Source of the DNA: Flavobacteriaceae bacterium
GTDB taxonomy: Bacteria; Bacteroidota; Bacteroidia; Flavobacteriales; Flavobacteriaceae
Assembly: GCA_029248185.1 (NCBI GenBank)
Contig: JAQWJV010000010.1
Location: forward strand, 18,577-82,576
Direction of reading: 5' to 3'
Length of the DNA stretch: 64,000 bases
Notes under the pieces: generated by a model
The model's database searches: none
The model's input: only the letters and a program-made list of their open reading frames with translations
Told to the model about the DNA's origin: nothing
Position numbers and translations under genes: made by a program
Shown here: positions 46,230 to 56,142 of the stretch, in pieces
How positions within the stretch are numbered: position 1 is the stretch's first letter
How the letters are laid out: every line of letters starts with the position of its first letter

Positions 46230-46653
46230 CGGTTAAAATTGTGCCATCTATTTCAGTGGTATAACAAGTCAGTGAACCGCTACAAGAGTTTGAATATGAA
46301 TTGTTGTGGTATCCACAAGTAAATTTTGATCCGTCAAAAGACCAGCGATCTCGATTGCCCTGATGAGGACAACTATTATCAAAAGCACGTATTTCATTTG
46401 CACTGATTCGAATTAATAAAAGATCTTCGTCTCGATAATTAATCCATCCTCCTACGACTTCAAGATCTAAAAATTGACTACTTGTTAGGTCAATTTGAAG
46501 TGGTTCTTTAGGAGTAGCCTGACTCTGACTTCCTGAAGAAGTGGAAGATTCAGGTGTTTCTTCTGTAGAGCACGCTTCGAGTATTGGAATTCCAAATGCC
46601 GCTAAAACAATCGGTTTGCATGCAGTTTTTAAAAAGGTTCTTCTGTTTTTCAT
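46219..46653 (-). CDS. Rieske [2Fe-2S] lipoprotein
   Basis: A 144-residue protein with a lipobox-like LEAC ending at Cys28. The Rieske fold has cluster ligands Cys95-His97 (SCPHQG) and Cys113-His116 (TCGYHNN). The disulfide cysteines of bc1-type Rieske proteins are missing from the CPH motif, so it is of the ferredoxin/arene dioxygenase-like type, although extra cysteines at 124 and 130 could pair. A soluble electron carrier anchored in the periplasm is the likely role. Divergent from the second TonB receptor gene, which may share its regulation. Confidence 0.88.
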   Translation of the reverse strand: MKNRRTFLKTACKPIVLAAFGIPILEACSTEETPESSTSSGSQSQATPKEPLQIDLTSSQFLDLEVVGGWINYRDEDLLLIRISANEIRAFDNSCPHQGNRDRWSFDGSKFTCGYHNNSYSNSCSGSLTCYTTEIDGTILTVNL

Positions 46654-46735
46654 ACTGCTAATTTAAAATGTTTAATTAAATTTGTGAAAAATTAAACAAA
46701 TTATTTTACAAAATTCAAAAATAAAGTTCTAATTC

Positions 46736-49096
46736 ATGAATAAATTTCACTTCCTCGGTTTTTTATTTTTTATCGCTTTTGCACAGGCACAAAATACAGG
46801 AAGCCTTAGTGGACGTATTCTTGATCTTCAAAGCCAACAGCCTCTACCTGGGGCAACACTCCTATTGGAAGGAACAGGAATAGGAGTAGTGACAGACGAA
46901 GAGGGTTATTTTACGGTCAATGAAATACCTTACAAGTCCTACAATGTAATTGCAAGTTTTTTGGGTTATGAAAGCGAAACCCTATATAATGTGATAGTAA
47001 AGTCGGTGGGTAATCGTCCCCTTCTTTTTGAATTGGAAGAAGTTGTAGAAACTTTAGATGAGGTTGTTATTGTTAGAAGTCCTTTTCGTACCACACGGGA
47101 TACCCCCTTATCTACTCAAAGTTTCTCAGCTGTTGAAATAGAAACCTATCCTGGAGGAAATAATGATATTACAAAAGTTGTACAAAGTATGCCTGGAATT
47201 TCACCTTCAATTGGTGGTTTTAGAAACGATATTATCATACGCGGGGGTGCGCCCAATGAGACCGTATATTACTTAGATGGAATTGAAATTCCAAACATCA
47301 ATCATTTTAGTACTCAAGGGAGTGCAGGGGGTCCTGTTGGAATGATTAACGTTTCTTTTGTACGTGATGTTACACTCTCCAGTTCTGCCTTTGGTGCCGA
47401 ATATGATAATCCGCTATCGGGGGTATTAGCCTTTGAACAAAGAGAGGGAAATGCAAATGAATTTGGGGGTAACTTTCGTTTTGGAGCCAGTGAAGCAGGA
47501 ATAACTTTGGAAGGACCTTTGTTTAGAAAAGATAAGGAGCGTCCAGCCAATACAACTTTTTTATTTTCAGTTAGGCGAAGTTACTTGCAATTCTTATTCG
47601 AGCTTATTGGTCTTCCTATTCGTCCTGATTATTGGGATTATCAATGGAAAATTAAACATGAAATTGATAAATATAACTCGTTAACATTTATAGGGATAGG
47701 AGCGATCGATGACTTTTCGGTAAAAGCACCCGATGAATTTGATGCCGAACAACAAGCTACTTTAGATCAAGTTCCCATTATTGATCAACGAAGTACAACT
47801 GTAGGCTTATCATGGAAGCGAAATTATAAAAACGGTAAAGGGTTTATGATGACTGCATTGAGCACCAATCGTTTGGAGAATGTTTTTTCGCGCTATGAAG
47901 ATAATACAACCCGGACAGGGACTATTTTCCAAAACGATTCTTATGAATGGGAAACAAAATTACGCTACCAAACCACCTTTTACAGCGATCAATGGAAATG
48001 GTCTTCGGGATTTAATATTCAACAATCCAGCTATCAAAACAATACAATTTTTAATTACTATGACATTGCATACAATACTACTTTAGATTTCATTAAATAT
48101 GGTTTTTTTGTTAAGGGATCACGAAAACTTTTCAATGATCGAATGGATCTTACTTTGGGTCTAAGAACAGACGCAGATAGTTTTTCTACAGGATCTAACT
48201 TAATGGATAATTTGTCTCCAAGAATTGCATTTTCGTATGCTCTAACAGAGAATCAACAGTGGAAGTTAAACGCAACTGCAGGGCGCTATTTTAAGATACC
48301 AACTTATACAATGCTTGGATTTCAAAACGAGCGATCACTTTTTGTGAATCAGGAGGCTTCTTATGTTAGAAGTGATCATTTTGTAGCCGGTTTAGAATAT
48401 AATGTTACGCCATCCTCAAGATTTACCTTGGAAGGTTTTGTTAAAAATTATTCAAATTATCCTGTATCCGTTGTAGATGGAGTTTCCTTAGCTAATAAAG
48501 GAGGTGGTTTTGAAGTGCTGGGTAACGAAGAAATAGTTTCTGAGGGTACGGGACAGAGTTCTGGATTGGAATTTTTATTTCAGCAAAAACTATCTAATAA
48601 TTTTTATGGTGTCTTTGCTTACACCTATTTCTTCAGTGAATTTACAGGTTTGGATCAACGTTCCAGACCCTCTGTTTGGGATAGTCGTCATTTGATTTCT
48701 TTTACGGGAGGGTATAAATTAAAAAGGAATTGGGAACTAAGTGCCCGCTGGAGGTTTGCTGGAAAAAACCCCTATGTTCCTACAGATCTTGAGGCAAGTT
48801 TAGAGGCTTATCCAGAAATTATTTTGGACTATTACCGATTGGGGGAAGTTAAGCTAAATGCATTCAATTTGGCTGATATTAGAATTGATAAAAAGTGGAA
48901 TTTTGAAAAGCTATCCTTCAATTTCTTTTTTGAAATCCAAAACTTTTTGGGGCAACCCAACCCGACGCCTGAAGAATATGGTCTTAATAGAAATGCCAGT
49001 GGTGAAGTTATACTTCCACGCAGTTTAGTTTCTGTCTCTACCGATGAAGGAAATAGTTCTCCCCTGCCTTCTTTTGGTTTTGTACTGTACTTCTAG
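46736..49096 (+). CDS. TonB-dependent receptor with carboxypeptidase-like regulatory domain
   Basis: A 786-residue outer membrane importer. Signal peptide about 18, regulatory domain about 20-105 (GSLSGRILDLQSQQPLPGAT), plug about 125-235 with FRNDIIIRGGAPNETVYYLDGIEIPNINHF, and a C-terminal beta barrel ending in FGFVLYF. No SusD-type partner is adjacent, so the substrate is not a typical SusCD glycan. Divergent from the Rieske lipoprotein gene; ends three bases before the convergent rimM stop. Confidence 0.9.
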   Translation: MNKFHFLGFLFFIAFAQAQNTGSLSGRILDLQSQQPLPGATLLLEGTGIGVVTDEEGYFTVNEIPYKSYNVIASFLGYESETLYNVIVKSVGNRPLLFELEEVVETLDEVVIVRSPFRTTRDTPLSTQSFSAVEIETYPGGNNDITKVVQSMPGISPSIGGFRNDIIIRGGAPNETVYYLDGIEIPNINHFSTQGSAGGPVGMINVSFVRDVTLSSSAFGAEYDNPLSGVLAFEQREGNANEFGGNFRFGASEAGITLEGPLFRKDKERPANTTFLFSVRRSYLQFLFELIGLPIRPDYWDYQWKIKHEIDKYNSLTFIGIGAIDDFSVKAPDEFDAEQQATLDQVPIIDQRSTTVGLSWKRNYKNGKGFMMTALSTNRLENVFSRYEDNTTRTGTIFQNDSYEWETKLRYQTTFYSDQWKWSSGFNIQQSSYQNNTIFNYYDIAYNTTLDFIKYGFFVKGSRKLFNDRMDLTLGLRTDADSFSTGSNLMDNLSPRIAFSYALTENQQWKLNATAGRYFKIPTYTMLGFQNERSLFVNQEASYVRSDHFVAGLEYNVTPSSRFTLEGFVKNYSNYPVSVVDGVSLANKGGGFEVLGNEEIVSEGTGQSSGLEFLFQQKLSNNFYGVFAYTYFFSEFTGLDQRSRPSVWDSRHLISFTGGYKLKRNWELSARWRFAGKNPYVPTDLEASLEAYPEIILDYYRLGEVKLNAFNLADIRIDKKWNFEKLSFNFFFEIQNFLGQPNPTPEEYGLNRNASGEVILPRSLVSVSTDEGNSSPLPSFGFVLYF

Positions 49097-49099
49097 TCC

Positions 49100-49615
49100 T
49101 TAAAGATCTAAAAGTCCTTCGGGTAATGTTACGGTGATGGTTTTGGCAGTTCGGTCAACATTTACGATAAAATCATCGTGAACTGGAATTAATGCAGTAG
49201 CACCCTCTCGATCAATTTCAAAAAGGGCTTGTGCTCCTTGGTCATGAACTGTTTTAATGCTTCCTATTGTTTTACCCTCCTCCAATATTGTAAATCCAAT
49301 GACTTCATGATAATAAAATTTATTTCCTTCCAAAGGGGGAAGTAGGCTGAGTGGTAAATACAATTCTTTTTTGAGTAAAGTATCTGCTGCTGCTTCATCT
49401 CTGACTTCTTCAAAGTCAATACGAAGTAATGAAGATTTATGGAGTTGACATTTGCGAATAAAAAAAGGAACCAATCCTGTGGGTAAATCCACAAAAATTG
49501 ATTCCAATGTAAGGTAATCTTCAGGAGAGTCACTGTCTATTTTGACAAGTACTTCTCCCTTAAAACTATATTTTCCAACGATGGTACCTAAATAAAAACA
49601 TGCTTCTTTTTTCAT
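49100..49615 (-). CDS. rimM: Ribosome maturation factor RimM
   Basis: Assists 30S head assembly and binds S19. The 171-residue protein has the opening [22 protein letters not shown], the Y-H-E-V-I-G segment of the PRC-barrel domain and the end [16 protein letters not shown] choose the ATG for [10 protein letters not shown], 19 bases behind the rpsP stop, instead of an upstream ATG that overlaps rpsP. Standard rpsP-rimM pair. Confidence 0.95.
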   Translation of the reverse strand: MKKEACFYLGTIVGKYSFKGEVLVKIDSDSPEDYLTLESIFVDLPTGLVPFFIRKCQLHKSSLLRIDFEEVRDEAAADTLLKKELYLPLSLLPPLEGNKFYYHEVIGFTILEEGKTIGSIKTVHDQGAQALFEIDREGATALIPVHDDFIVNVDRTAKTITVTLPEGLLDL

Positions 49616-49634
49616 CGTGGAAAAGAAAAGGTTA

Positions 49635-50276
49635 TTATCCCTCTTTTGCTTCGGAAGCTTCATCAGCTTCAGGAGCAGCTGCTTCTTCTTCAGTTGCTGG
49701 TGCTGCTTCTTCAGTTGCAGGTGCTTCTTCTTCAGTAGCAGGCGCTTCTTCTACAACTTCTTCAGTTGTTTCAGCGGCAGCCTCCTCGGCAGCAGCAGCT
49801 GTTGCAGCGGCTTCTGCTTCTGCTTCTAGAGCAGCAGCATCGGCTAAACGCTTGTCACTTACTGCTTTCTCATCGGCTAAACGCTTTGCTTTGGCATCAG
49901 CATCAGCTTGAGTTAAACCGTCTTTCTTCGCTTGGATCTTAGCATCCTTTTCTTCCAACCAAGCGGCTAATTTTTTGTCTGCTTCTTCTTGGGTTAATGC
50001 TCCTTTACGAACACCTCCATTTAAATGATGCTTCAACATGACACCTTTATACGATAAAAGGGTACGAGCTGTATCGGTTGGTTGAGCTCCTTTTTCCAAC
50101 CATGAAACTGCATGATCAATGTGGATATCAACTGTGGCAGGGTTTGAATTTGGATTGTACGTTCCGAGTTTTTCAAGATAACGACCATCTCTCTTTGCTC
50201 GTGCATCTGCGGCAACCACCCAATAGAAGGGTTTTCCTTTTTTACCGTGTCTTTGTAGTCTAATTTTTACTGGCAT
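49635..50276 (-). CDS. rpsP: 30S ribosomal protein S16 with long acidic C-terminal extension
   Basis: Core S16 occupies about residues 1-80, with the canonical [18 protein letters not shown] start. The remaining about 130 residues form a Lys/Ala helical segment (90-150) and then a Glu/Ala/Pro-rich tail with repeats of EEAPATEE (175-198). The usual bacterial S16 is about 80-90 residues; long acidic tails are known in Bacteroidota, but this one is at the long end. First gene of the rpsP-rimM pair, with a -7 element upstream and a leader hairpin. Confidence 0.96.
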   Translation of the reverse strand: MPVKIRLQRHGKKGKPFYWVVAADARAKRDGRYLEKLGTYNPNSNPATVDIHIDHAVSWLEKGAQPTDTARTLLSYKGVMLKHHLNGGVRKGALTQEEADKKLAAWLEEKDAKIQAKKDGLTQADADAKAKRLADEKAVSDKRLADAAALEAEAEAAATAAAAEEAAAETTEEVVEEAPATEEEAPATEEAAPATEEEAAAPEADEASEAKEG

Positions 50277-50291
50277 AACATATTAATTTGT

Positions 50292-50308
50292 GAGGATTCC
50301 CGATCCTC
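50292..50308 (-). other. Short hairpin in the rpsP leader
   Basis: GAGGAT-CGGGA-ATCCTC (minus strand) forms a 6-base stem with a 5-base loop, between the predicted start of transcription and the rpsP ATG. Ribosomal protein leaders often bind their own product; here only the fold is visible. Confidence 0.35.
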
Positions 50309-50328
50309 TGATTATTAATTCCGGGGTG

Positions 50329-50336
50329 CAAATATA
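50329..50336 (-). promoter_or_regulatory. Predicted -7 promoter element for rpsP-rimM
   Basis: TATATTTG on the minus strand matches TAnnTTTG, 52 bases upstream of the rpsP ATG. Confidence 0.45.
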
Positions 50337-50451
50337 ATTTATTTTTCTTTTATCTGAGTTTAGATACGAATTATTTGTGGGAGCTAAGCTGCTGATTTGA
50401 TGTATTTCCATCATCTTTAAGTTTGAATGCCAACCTAAGCGCAAGTAAAAG

Positions 50452-50482
50452 TTGGTGAACGCAATAAAAAAGTGTATTTTTG
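50452..50482 (+). promoter_or_regulatory. Predicted promoter for tig (-33 TTG, -7 TATTTTTG)
   Basis: TTG at 50452-50454 and TATTTTTG at 50475-50482 are spaced by 20 bases, a good match to the Bacteroidota sigma-factor consensus. The element lies within a possible GTG-extended reading frame of tig, which supports the ATG start. Confidence 0.65.
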
Positions 50483-50504
50483 CGCACTAAAATTTTATCA
50501 AAAA

Positions 50505-51836
50505 ATGAACATCAGCAGAACTGATTTAGACGCCCTAAACGCAACAATAAACATTACTTTAGACCGCACTGATTATCGAGAGAAAGTGAACGAAGTATTG
50601 GCTAACTATAGAAAAACAGCGAATATTCCTGGATTTAGAAAGGGACATGTTCCGATGGGCATGATCAAAAAGCAATATGAGCAAGCTGTTACTGCAGATG
50701 AGGTCAATAAAATTCTTCGTGAACAACTAGATACCTTTATCAAAGAAGAAAAGTTAGACCTTTTAGGAAATCCTCTTCCAAAAGCTCCAGAACAAGAATT
50801 AGATTGGTCTGCTGATAGTATGGATTTTGAATTTGAGTTGGGTTTAGCTCCCAAGTTTGACGTAAAGTTGGATATTCTCAAGAAGGTGGTGCGTTATGAA
50901 ATTGAACCCGATGCTAAAATGCTAAAGGAACAAATGGATTATGTAAGAAAACAATACGGTAAATTAGTATCTCAAAAACATCCTGCCAAGGGTTTTGAGA
51001 TTACAGCTCAATTCAGAAATGAAGAGCTTGAACTTGAGAAAATGGCTGCAATTACTTTAGAGGACATCAAGGCTAAAAAGGCAGTTAGCGCAATAAAGGA
51101 AGCTACTGTTGGAACTGTCCTTACTCTTTCAGGAAAAGGACTTTTTTCTGATGACGCAAAAGCAAAGCAATTACTTTCAATAGACGATGATCAACTTAAA
51201 GCTATAGGTAAGGCTGAAATTACTCTTGAAGTTAAAGAAATTAACGAACGTATTCCTGCTGAATTGAATCAGGATTTATTTGACAAACTCTACGAACCCG
51301 GAACGGTAACTTCAGAAGCAGAATTGAAAGTTAAAATCAAAGAAGGACTTCAAAAACAATTTGAACCACAAGCAGATCAAAAGTTGTTAAATGATATTAC
51401 AGAATATTTAGTAGAAAAAACCAAATTCAATTTGCCTGCTGATTTTCTTAAAAGATGGATGCAAACTGCTGGTAAAGAACCGTTAGCCCCTGAGGCTGCT
51501 ATTGAAGAATTTGATAAGTCAGAGAAAGGAATTCGTTATCAACTCATCGAAGGAAAGATTATTGATGAGCACAAGTTGGAAATGACTTTTGAAGAGTTAA
51601 AAGATTTTACAGCCACTTTGGTTCAAAATCAGATGATGCAATACGGACAACAACCGGATCCAACACAAATTGAAGGAATTGTTTCTAATGTGTTGTCAAA
51701 TCAGGATGAGACCAGAAGAATTTCTGAACAATTGATGAGTAACAAAATGTTGACCTTTTTTAAAGATAATGCGCCTCTTAAAGTTAAAAAAGTTGGTTTT
51801 GACGCCTTTATTAAAGAAGCCTACGGAAAAGCTTAA
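50505..51836 (+). CDS. tig: Trigger factor
   Basis: Ribosome-bound chaperone for nascent chains. The 443-residue protein has the ribosome-docking signature GFRKGHVPMGMI in the N-terminal domain. The central part, where the FKBP-like isomerase domain should be, is divergent as in other Bacteroidota. A long helical C-terminal chaperone domain completes it. The ATG giving MNISRTDLD is chosen because a clear promoter lies directly upstream of it. It forms the conserved tig-clpP-clpX group. Confidence 0.95.
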   Translation: MNISRTDLDALNATINITLDRTDYREKVNEVLANYRKTANIPGFRKGHVPMGMIKKQYEQAVTADEVNKILREQLDTFIKEEKLDLLGNPLPKAPEQELDWSADSMDFEFELGLAPKFDVKLDILKKVVRYEIEPDAKMLKEQMDYVRKQYGKLVSQKHPAKGFEITAQFRNEELELEKMAAITLEDIKAKKAVSAIKEATVGTVLTLSGKGLFSDDAKAKQLLSIDDDQLKAIGKAEITLEVKEINERIPAELNQDLFDKLYEPGTVTSEAELKVKIKEGLQKQFEPQADQKLLNDITEYLVEKTKFNLPADFLKRWMQTAGKEPLAPEAAIEEFDKSEKGIRYQLIEGKIIDEHKLEMTFEELKDFTATLVQNQMMQYGQQPDPTQIEGIVSNVLSNQDETRRISEQLMSNKMLTFFKDNAPLKVKKVGFDAFIKEAYGKA

Positions 51837-51868
51837 TATTTTCATTATTTTTAATTAAAATAAAAAAC

Positions 51869-52534
51869 ATGGACTACGGTAAAGAATTTAAAAAATACGC
51901 AACCAAACATCACGGGATCAACTCAATGTATTACGATAATATCGTAAGTAGTATGACCCCCTATATCATAGAAGAGCGACAAATGAATGTTGCTCAAATG
52001 GATGTTTTTTCAAGATTAATGATGGATCGTATCATGTTTTTAGGAACGGGTATTGATGACAATGTTGCAAATATTATTCAGGCTCAGTTGTTATTTTTAC
52101 AAAGCACGGATGCGAATCGAGATATTCAGATGTATATCAACTCCCCGGGAGGAAGTGTCTATGCTGGATTGGGGATATATGACACTATGCAATTTATTAG
52201 TCCAAATGTAGCGACTATCTGTACAGGTATTGCAGCTTCCATGGGTGCGGTATTGCTATGTGCAGGCCATGAAGGAAAACGATCCGCCTTACCGCATGCT
52301 CGAGTGATGATTCATCAGCCCTTAGGTGGCGCACAAGGACAAGCATCCGATATTGAAATTACAACACGAGAGATTTTAAAATTGAAAGACGAATTGTATC
52401 AAATTATCTCTAAACATTCTGGACAAAAAATGGAAAAAGTAACACACGATAGTGATCGTGATTACTGGATGAAGGCTGAAGAAGCCAAAACTTACGGAAT
52501 GGTTGATGAGGTTTTACAAAACTCACCAAAATAA
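51869..52534 (+). CDS. clpP: ATP-dependent Clp protease proteolytic subunit
   Basis: Serine protease that forms the 14-mer degradation chamber. The 221-residue protein has the catalytic triad Ser124 (GIAASMGAVLL), His149 (IHQPLGG) and Asp198, and the axial NSPGGSVYAG loop. The N-terminal extension before the mature start is about 20-30 residues, usual for the propeptide. It lies 32 bases after tig and 12 before clpX. Confidence 0.97.
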   Translation: MDYGKEFKKYATKHHGINSMYYDNIVSSMTPYIIEERQMNVAQMDVFSRLMMDRIMFLGTGIDDNVANIIQAQLLFLQSTDANRDIQMYINSPGGSVYAGLGIYDTMQFISPNVATICTGIAASMGAVLLCAGHEGKRSALPHARVMIHQPLGGAQGQASDIEITTREILKLKDELYQIISKHSGQKMEKVTHDSDRDYWMKAEEAKTYGMVDEVLQNSPK

Positions 52535-52546
52535 GAACCCATTATT

Positions 52547-53782
52547 ATGAGTAAACCTGATTTAAATTGTTCGTTTTGTGGAAGGCCAAAGCCAGAAACT
52601 CAATTACTTATTGCAGGCTTGGATGCTCATATTTGTGATCGCTGTATTGTTCAAGCCCATGGCATTGTTCAAGAGGAAAGTACAGTTGAAAGTTCGGAAG
52701 ATGTTCAAATTGAACTCAAGCCACCCAAAGAAATTAAATCTTTTTTAGACACCTATATTATTGGACAAGAATCTTCCAAAAGAGTTTTGACGGTAGCGAT
52801 TTATAATCATTACAAACGCTTGTTGCAGTCGGCTTCTAAAAAGGATGATGATCCTGTTGAAATTCAAAAAAGTAATGTGCTACTTGTTGGACCTACAGGG
52901 ACGGGAAAGACACTTTTAGCGCAAACCATTTCCCGAATGTTAAAGGTTCCTTTAGCTATTGTTGATGCAACAGTTTTGACCGAAGCAGGCTATGTAGGAG
53001 AAGATGTCGAGAGTATCTTGTCTCGCTTACTCCAAGCTGCGGATTATGACGTTGATCGTGCGCAAAAAGGGATAGTCTTTATAGATGAAATTGATAAAAT
53101 TGCACGTAAAGGCGACAATCCTTCCATTACCAGAGATGTTTCTGGAGAAGGAGTACAACAAGCATTATTAAAGCTTCTAGAAGGCACCGTGGTTAATGTG
53201 CCACCGAAAGGAGGACGTAAACATCCCGATCAAAAATTCATTGAAGTTGATACTTCAAACATTCTCTTTATTGCAGGTGGGGCATTTGATGGAATTGATT
53301 CACATATTAGTAAGCGTCTCAATCTGCAGGCCATAGGGTATAAAACAGCGCAAGAACAACGAAATGTAGATCAGGAAAATATGTTACAATATATTACCCC
53401 CCGTGACATACGTTCCTTTGGGTTGATTCCAGAAATCATTGGGCGTCTCCCGGTATTGACTTACATGAATCCTTTAGATAAGGAGACATTAAGAGAAATT
53501 TTAACCAGCCCAAAAAACGCTTTAGTAAAACAGTATGTTCATCTTTTTAAAATGGATGAAATCGAGCTGCAATTTACTTCTGGTGCATTGAATTTTATTG
53601 TAGATAAAGCACTACAATATAAGCTTGGGGCAAGAGGATTGCGATCCTTGTGTGAAGCCATTTTAAACGATGCGATGTTCGAATTACCTCAGTCGGAGAT
53701 CAAGAGTTTAAAGGTCACCAAGCAATATGCCGAGTCCAAACTTTCTAAAATTGAACTTCCCAAACTTAAAATCGTTTCTTAA
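52547..53782 (+). CDS. clpX: ATP-dependent Clp protease ATP-binding subunit ClpX
   Basis: AAA+ unfoldase that feeds substrates to ClpP. An N-terminal zinc finger with Cys8, Cys11, Cys30 and Cys33 is followed by Walker A GPTGTGKT, Walker [10 protein letters not shown], the pore loop GYVGEDVES and the IGF-like region. The 411-residue length is complete. The stop overlaps the convergent GH3-family gene by 4 bases. Confidence 0.98.
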   Translation: MSKPDLNCSFCGRPKPETQLLIAGLDAHICDRCIVQAHGIVQEESTVESSEDVQIELKPPKEIKSFLDTYIIGQESSKRVLTVAIYNHYKRLLQSASKKDDDPVEIQKSNVLLVGPTGTGKTLLAQTISRMLKVPLAIVDATVLTEAGYVGEDVESILSRLLQAADYDVDRAQKGIVFIDEIDKIARKGDNPSITRDVSGEGVQQALLKLLEGTVVNVPPKGGRKHPDQKFIEVDTSNILFIAGGAFDGIDSHISKRLNLQAIGYKTAQEQRNVDQENMLQYITPRDIRSFGLIPEIIGRLPVLTYMNPLDKETLREILTSPKNALVKQYVHLFKMDEIELQFTSGALNFIVDKALQYKLGARGLRSLCEAILNDAMFELPQSEIKSLKVTKQYAESKLSKIELPKLKIVS

Positions 53783-55296
53783 CGATTCATTTCTAGCAGT
53801 TCTTCCAATAATTTTCTTGAACTAGAAAGACGTGGTACTTTGTTTTGTCCACCAAGCTTTTTATTTTTTCTATGCCAGTCATAAAAAAGACCTTTTCTTG
53901 CTGTGTGTAATTGTAGGTTCTGTAAGGTCATGTTTTTATAGCGTTTCGCTTCATAATCTGAATTTTCATTTTGAATTGCTTGGTCCAAAAGTTTGGAAAA
54001 ATCCTCAAGGTTTTCAGGGGCTTTATCAAACTCTATAATCCATTCATGTGCTCCTTTTGTTCCCTCCTTCATGAAAATTGGAGCCGCAGTATAATTGGAT
54101 ATAACGCATTGAGTTACTGCGCTTACTCTTGCCAAAGCTTTTTCAGTATTATCAATTATAAGTTCTTCTCCAAAGGCATTGATGTGGTGTTTGGTTCGTC
54201 CAGTTACCTGTATACGATAGGGGGAAAGACAAGTAAAACGGACGGTATCTCCAATTTGATAGCGCCACAATCCGGCATTGGTTGTTATGACTAAGGCATA
54301 GTTTACTCCCAGTTCAACTTGGGAAAGCGGGATCACCTTGTTTTCATCGGCATTAGAATCCGGTTGAAAAGGGATGAATTCATAAAAGATACCATAGTCT
54401 AACATTAACAGAAGTTCATCCGATTTGTTTCGATCTTGAATGCCAAAAAAGCCTTCTGAGGCATTATAAATTTCATAAAACTGGAAATTAGATTTTGGAA
54501 AGAGTTTTTCATATGATTTACGATAGGGTTTAAAACTCACCCCCCCATGAAAATAAACTTCTGCATCTGGCCAAACAGCACTAATATTTTTTTGACCTGT
54601 TTCTTCTATAACATTTTGTAATAAGACCATCATCCATGAAGGAACCCCAGCTAGGCTAGTGACTTTTTCGGGAATGGATTCTTTTACAATTGCTTTCATT
54701 TTGGTTTCCCATTCTGCCATTAAAGAAGTTTTATTGCTGGGTGTACTGCTCAATTCAGCCCAAAAGGGAAGGTTTTGAATGATAATGGCTGAAAGATCTC
54801 CAAAGTAGCTGTTATTGTTATTGTACAACTCACTACTTCCTCCCAATCGCAAACATTTTCCATTCAACAATTGAGAGTCTTCATTATTATTAAAATATAA
54901 AGAGAGCATGTCTTTTCCCGCTTTATAATGACAATCCTCAAGAGCTTCTGTACTTACGGGTATAAACTTACTTTTGGAATTAGTGGTCCCGCTAGACTTC
55001 GCAAACCATTTAATTGGTGTAGGCCAAAATATATTCTGGGTACCTTTACGGCAGCGCTCAATTTGAGATTCAAACGTCTCGTAATTGCTTAATGGTACTT
55101 GATTTTTAAAATCAGTATAATTTTTGATGGAATCAAACCCATAACGCATTCCGATTTCGGTCAGGTTTGCTTTACTCAAAAGCTGGTGTAGTAATTCTTC
55201 TTGGACCTCATGTGGGTATTTGATGAACAGTTCTATTTGATGGATGCGTTTTTTTAGAATCCAAGAAGCAATTGAGTTAAAGAGGGGTATGGGCAT
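53779..55296 (-). CDS. GH3 auxin-responsive promoter family protein
   Basis: A 505-residue adenylate-forming enzyme of the GH3 type. The ATP-binding signature [15 protein letters not shown] is followed by [13 protein letters not shown] and the hinge region [15 protein letters not shown]. Plant GH3 proteins conjugate amino acids to acyl acids; bacterial members are uncharacterised acyl-acid ligases. It faces clpX and is divergent from the DUF2797 gene. The physiological substrate is not evident. Confidence 0.9.
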   Translation of the reverse strand: MPIPLFNSIASWILKKRIHQIELFIKYPHEVQEELLHQLLSKANLTEIGMRYGFDSIKNYTDFKNQVPLSNYETFESQIERCRKGTQNIFWPTPIKWFAKSSGTTNSKSKFIPVSTEALEDCHYKAGKDMLSLYFNNNEDSQLLNGKCLRLGGSSELYNNNNSYFGDLSAIIIQNLPFWAELSSTPSNKTSLMAEWETKMKAIVKESIPEKVTSLAGVPSWMMVLLQNVIEETGQKNISAVWPDAEVYFHGGVSFKPYRKSYEKLFPKSNFQFYEIYNASEGFFGIQDRNKSDELLLMLDYGIFYEFIPFQPDSNADENKVIPLSQVELGVNYALVITTNAGLWRYQIGDTVRFTCLSPYRIQVTGRTKHHINAFGEELIIDNTEKALARVSAVTQCVISNYTAAPIFMKEGTKGAHEWIIEFDKAPENLEDFSKLLDQAIQNENSDYEAKRYKNMTLQNLQLHTARKGLFYDWHRKNKKLGGQNKVPRLSSSRKLLEELLEMNR

Positions 55297-55347
55297 AAAA
55301 ATATGATTACCTTTCGAAGATAAAAATAATTAATTCTTCTTAAGCAA

Positions 55348-56142
55348 ATGTTTGAAGGTACCTTAAAAAAAATGCAAACGGAATTGGCAGATCCAATCAA
55401 TTATTTTTTAAACACCAAGGAGGGTTTTCTTCATATGAATCAGTGTTTGGGAAGAATAATACAAATCCAGCATTCAGGATCACAGTGTTTACATTGTAAT
55501 CAATTACTCCCTATTTTTAGACAAGGCTACTGTAAATCATGTTTTTTTGAGAGTCCAGCTACGGGCGATTGGATTATGCGTCCTGAATTGAGTAAAGCGC
55601 ATTTGGGAGAAGTCGATCGGGACCTAGAATATGAACAAAAAATGCAGTTACAACCCCATGTAGTATATTTGGCATTGAGTAGTCATTTGAAAGTTGGTGT
55701 CACTAGAAAAAGTCAATTACCTACTCGATGGATAGATCAAGGAGCTCACGAGGCTGCTGTATTAATTGAAGTGCCCAATCGCTATTTGGCTGGAGTAGGG
55801 GAAGTTGCATTAAAAGCTCATTTTTCTGATAAAACTAATTGGAGAAAAATGTTGCAGCATCAAGCTGAACCAATAGCTTGGGAAGAAGAGCGAATTAAGG
55901 CTCTCGATTGCCTTCCTAACGAATTGAAGCCCTACATTAAGGAACACGATTTTTGGGTTCAGAAGTTGCAATTTCCTGTTTTACATTATCCAGAAAAAGT
56001 AAGCAGTCTCAACCTCATTAAGACTCCATTGTTTGAGGGAAAATTAACAGGAATTAAAGGGCAGTATTTATTGTTTGAAGATCAAACAGTTTTCAATGTT
56101 CGTTCCAATGAGGGACAACGAGTTAAACTGTCGATTGACTAA
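55348..56142 (+). CDS. DUF2797 family protein (zinc ribbon plus GIY-YIG-like segment)
   Basis: A 264-residue protein of DUF2797. Cys47, Cys50, Cys62 and Cys65 (CLHC and CKSC) form a zinc ribbon. It is followed by HVVYLALSSHLKVGVTRKSQ and PTRWIDQGAHEA, which resemble a GIY-YIG nuclease-like module. No active-site Glu typical of GIY-YIG nucleases can be pinned down. Role unknown, perhaps nucleic acid binding. Its 3' end overlaps rluF by 4 bases on the opposite strand. Confidence 0.82.
   Translation: MFEGTLKKMQTELADPINYFLNTKEGFLHMNQCLGRIIQIQHSGSQCLHCNQLLPIFRQGYCKSCFFESPATGDWIMRPELSKAHLGEVDRDLEYEQKMQLQPHVVYLALSSHLKVGVTRKSQLPTRWIDQGAHEAAVLIEVPNRYLAGVGEVALKAHFSDKTNWRKMLQHQAEPIAWEEERIKALDCLPNELKPYIKEHDFWVQKLQFPVLHYPEKVSSLNLIKTPLFEGKLTGIKGQYLLFEDQTVFNVRSNEGQRVKLSID

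Noticed and set aside
49673..49752. Tandem repeats resembling a CRISPR or satellite array
   Set aside because: The repeats are short, in frame and encode the acidic EEAPATEE units of the S16 tail; there are no regular spacers.
49600..49911. Ser/Ala-rich plus-strand frame opposite rpsP
   Set aside because: It is the complement of the Glu/Ala-rich S16 tail; low-complexity composition makes long open frames by chance.
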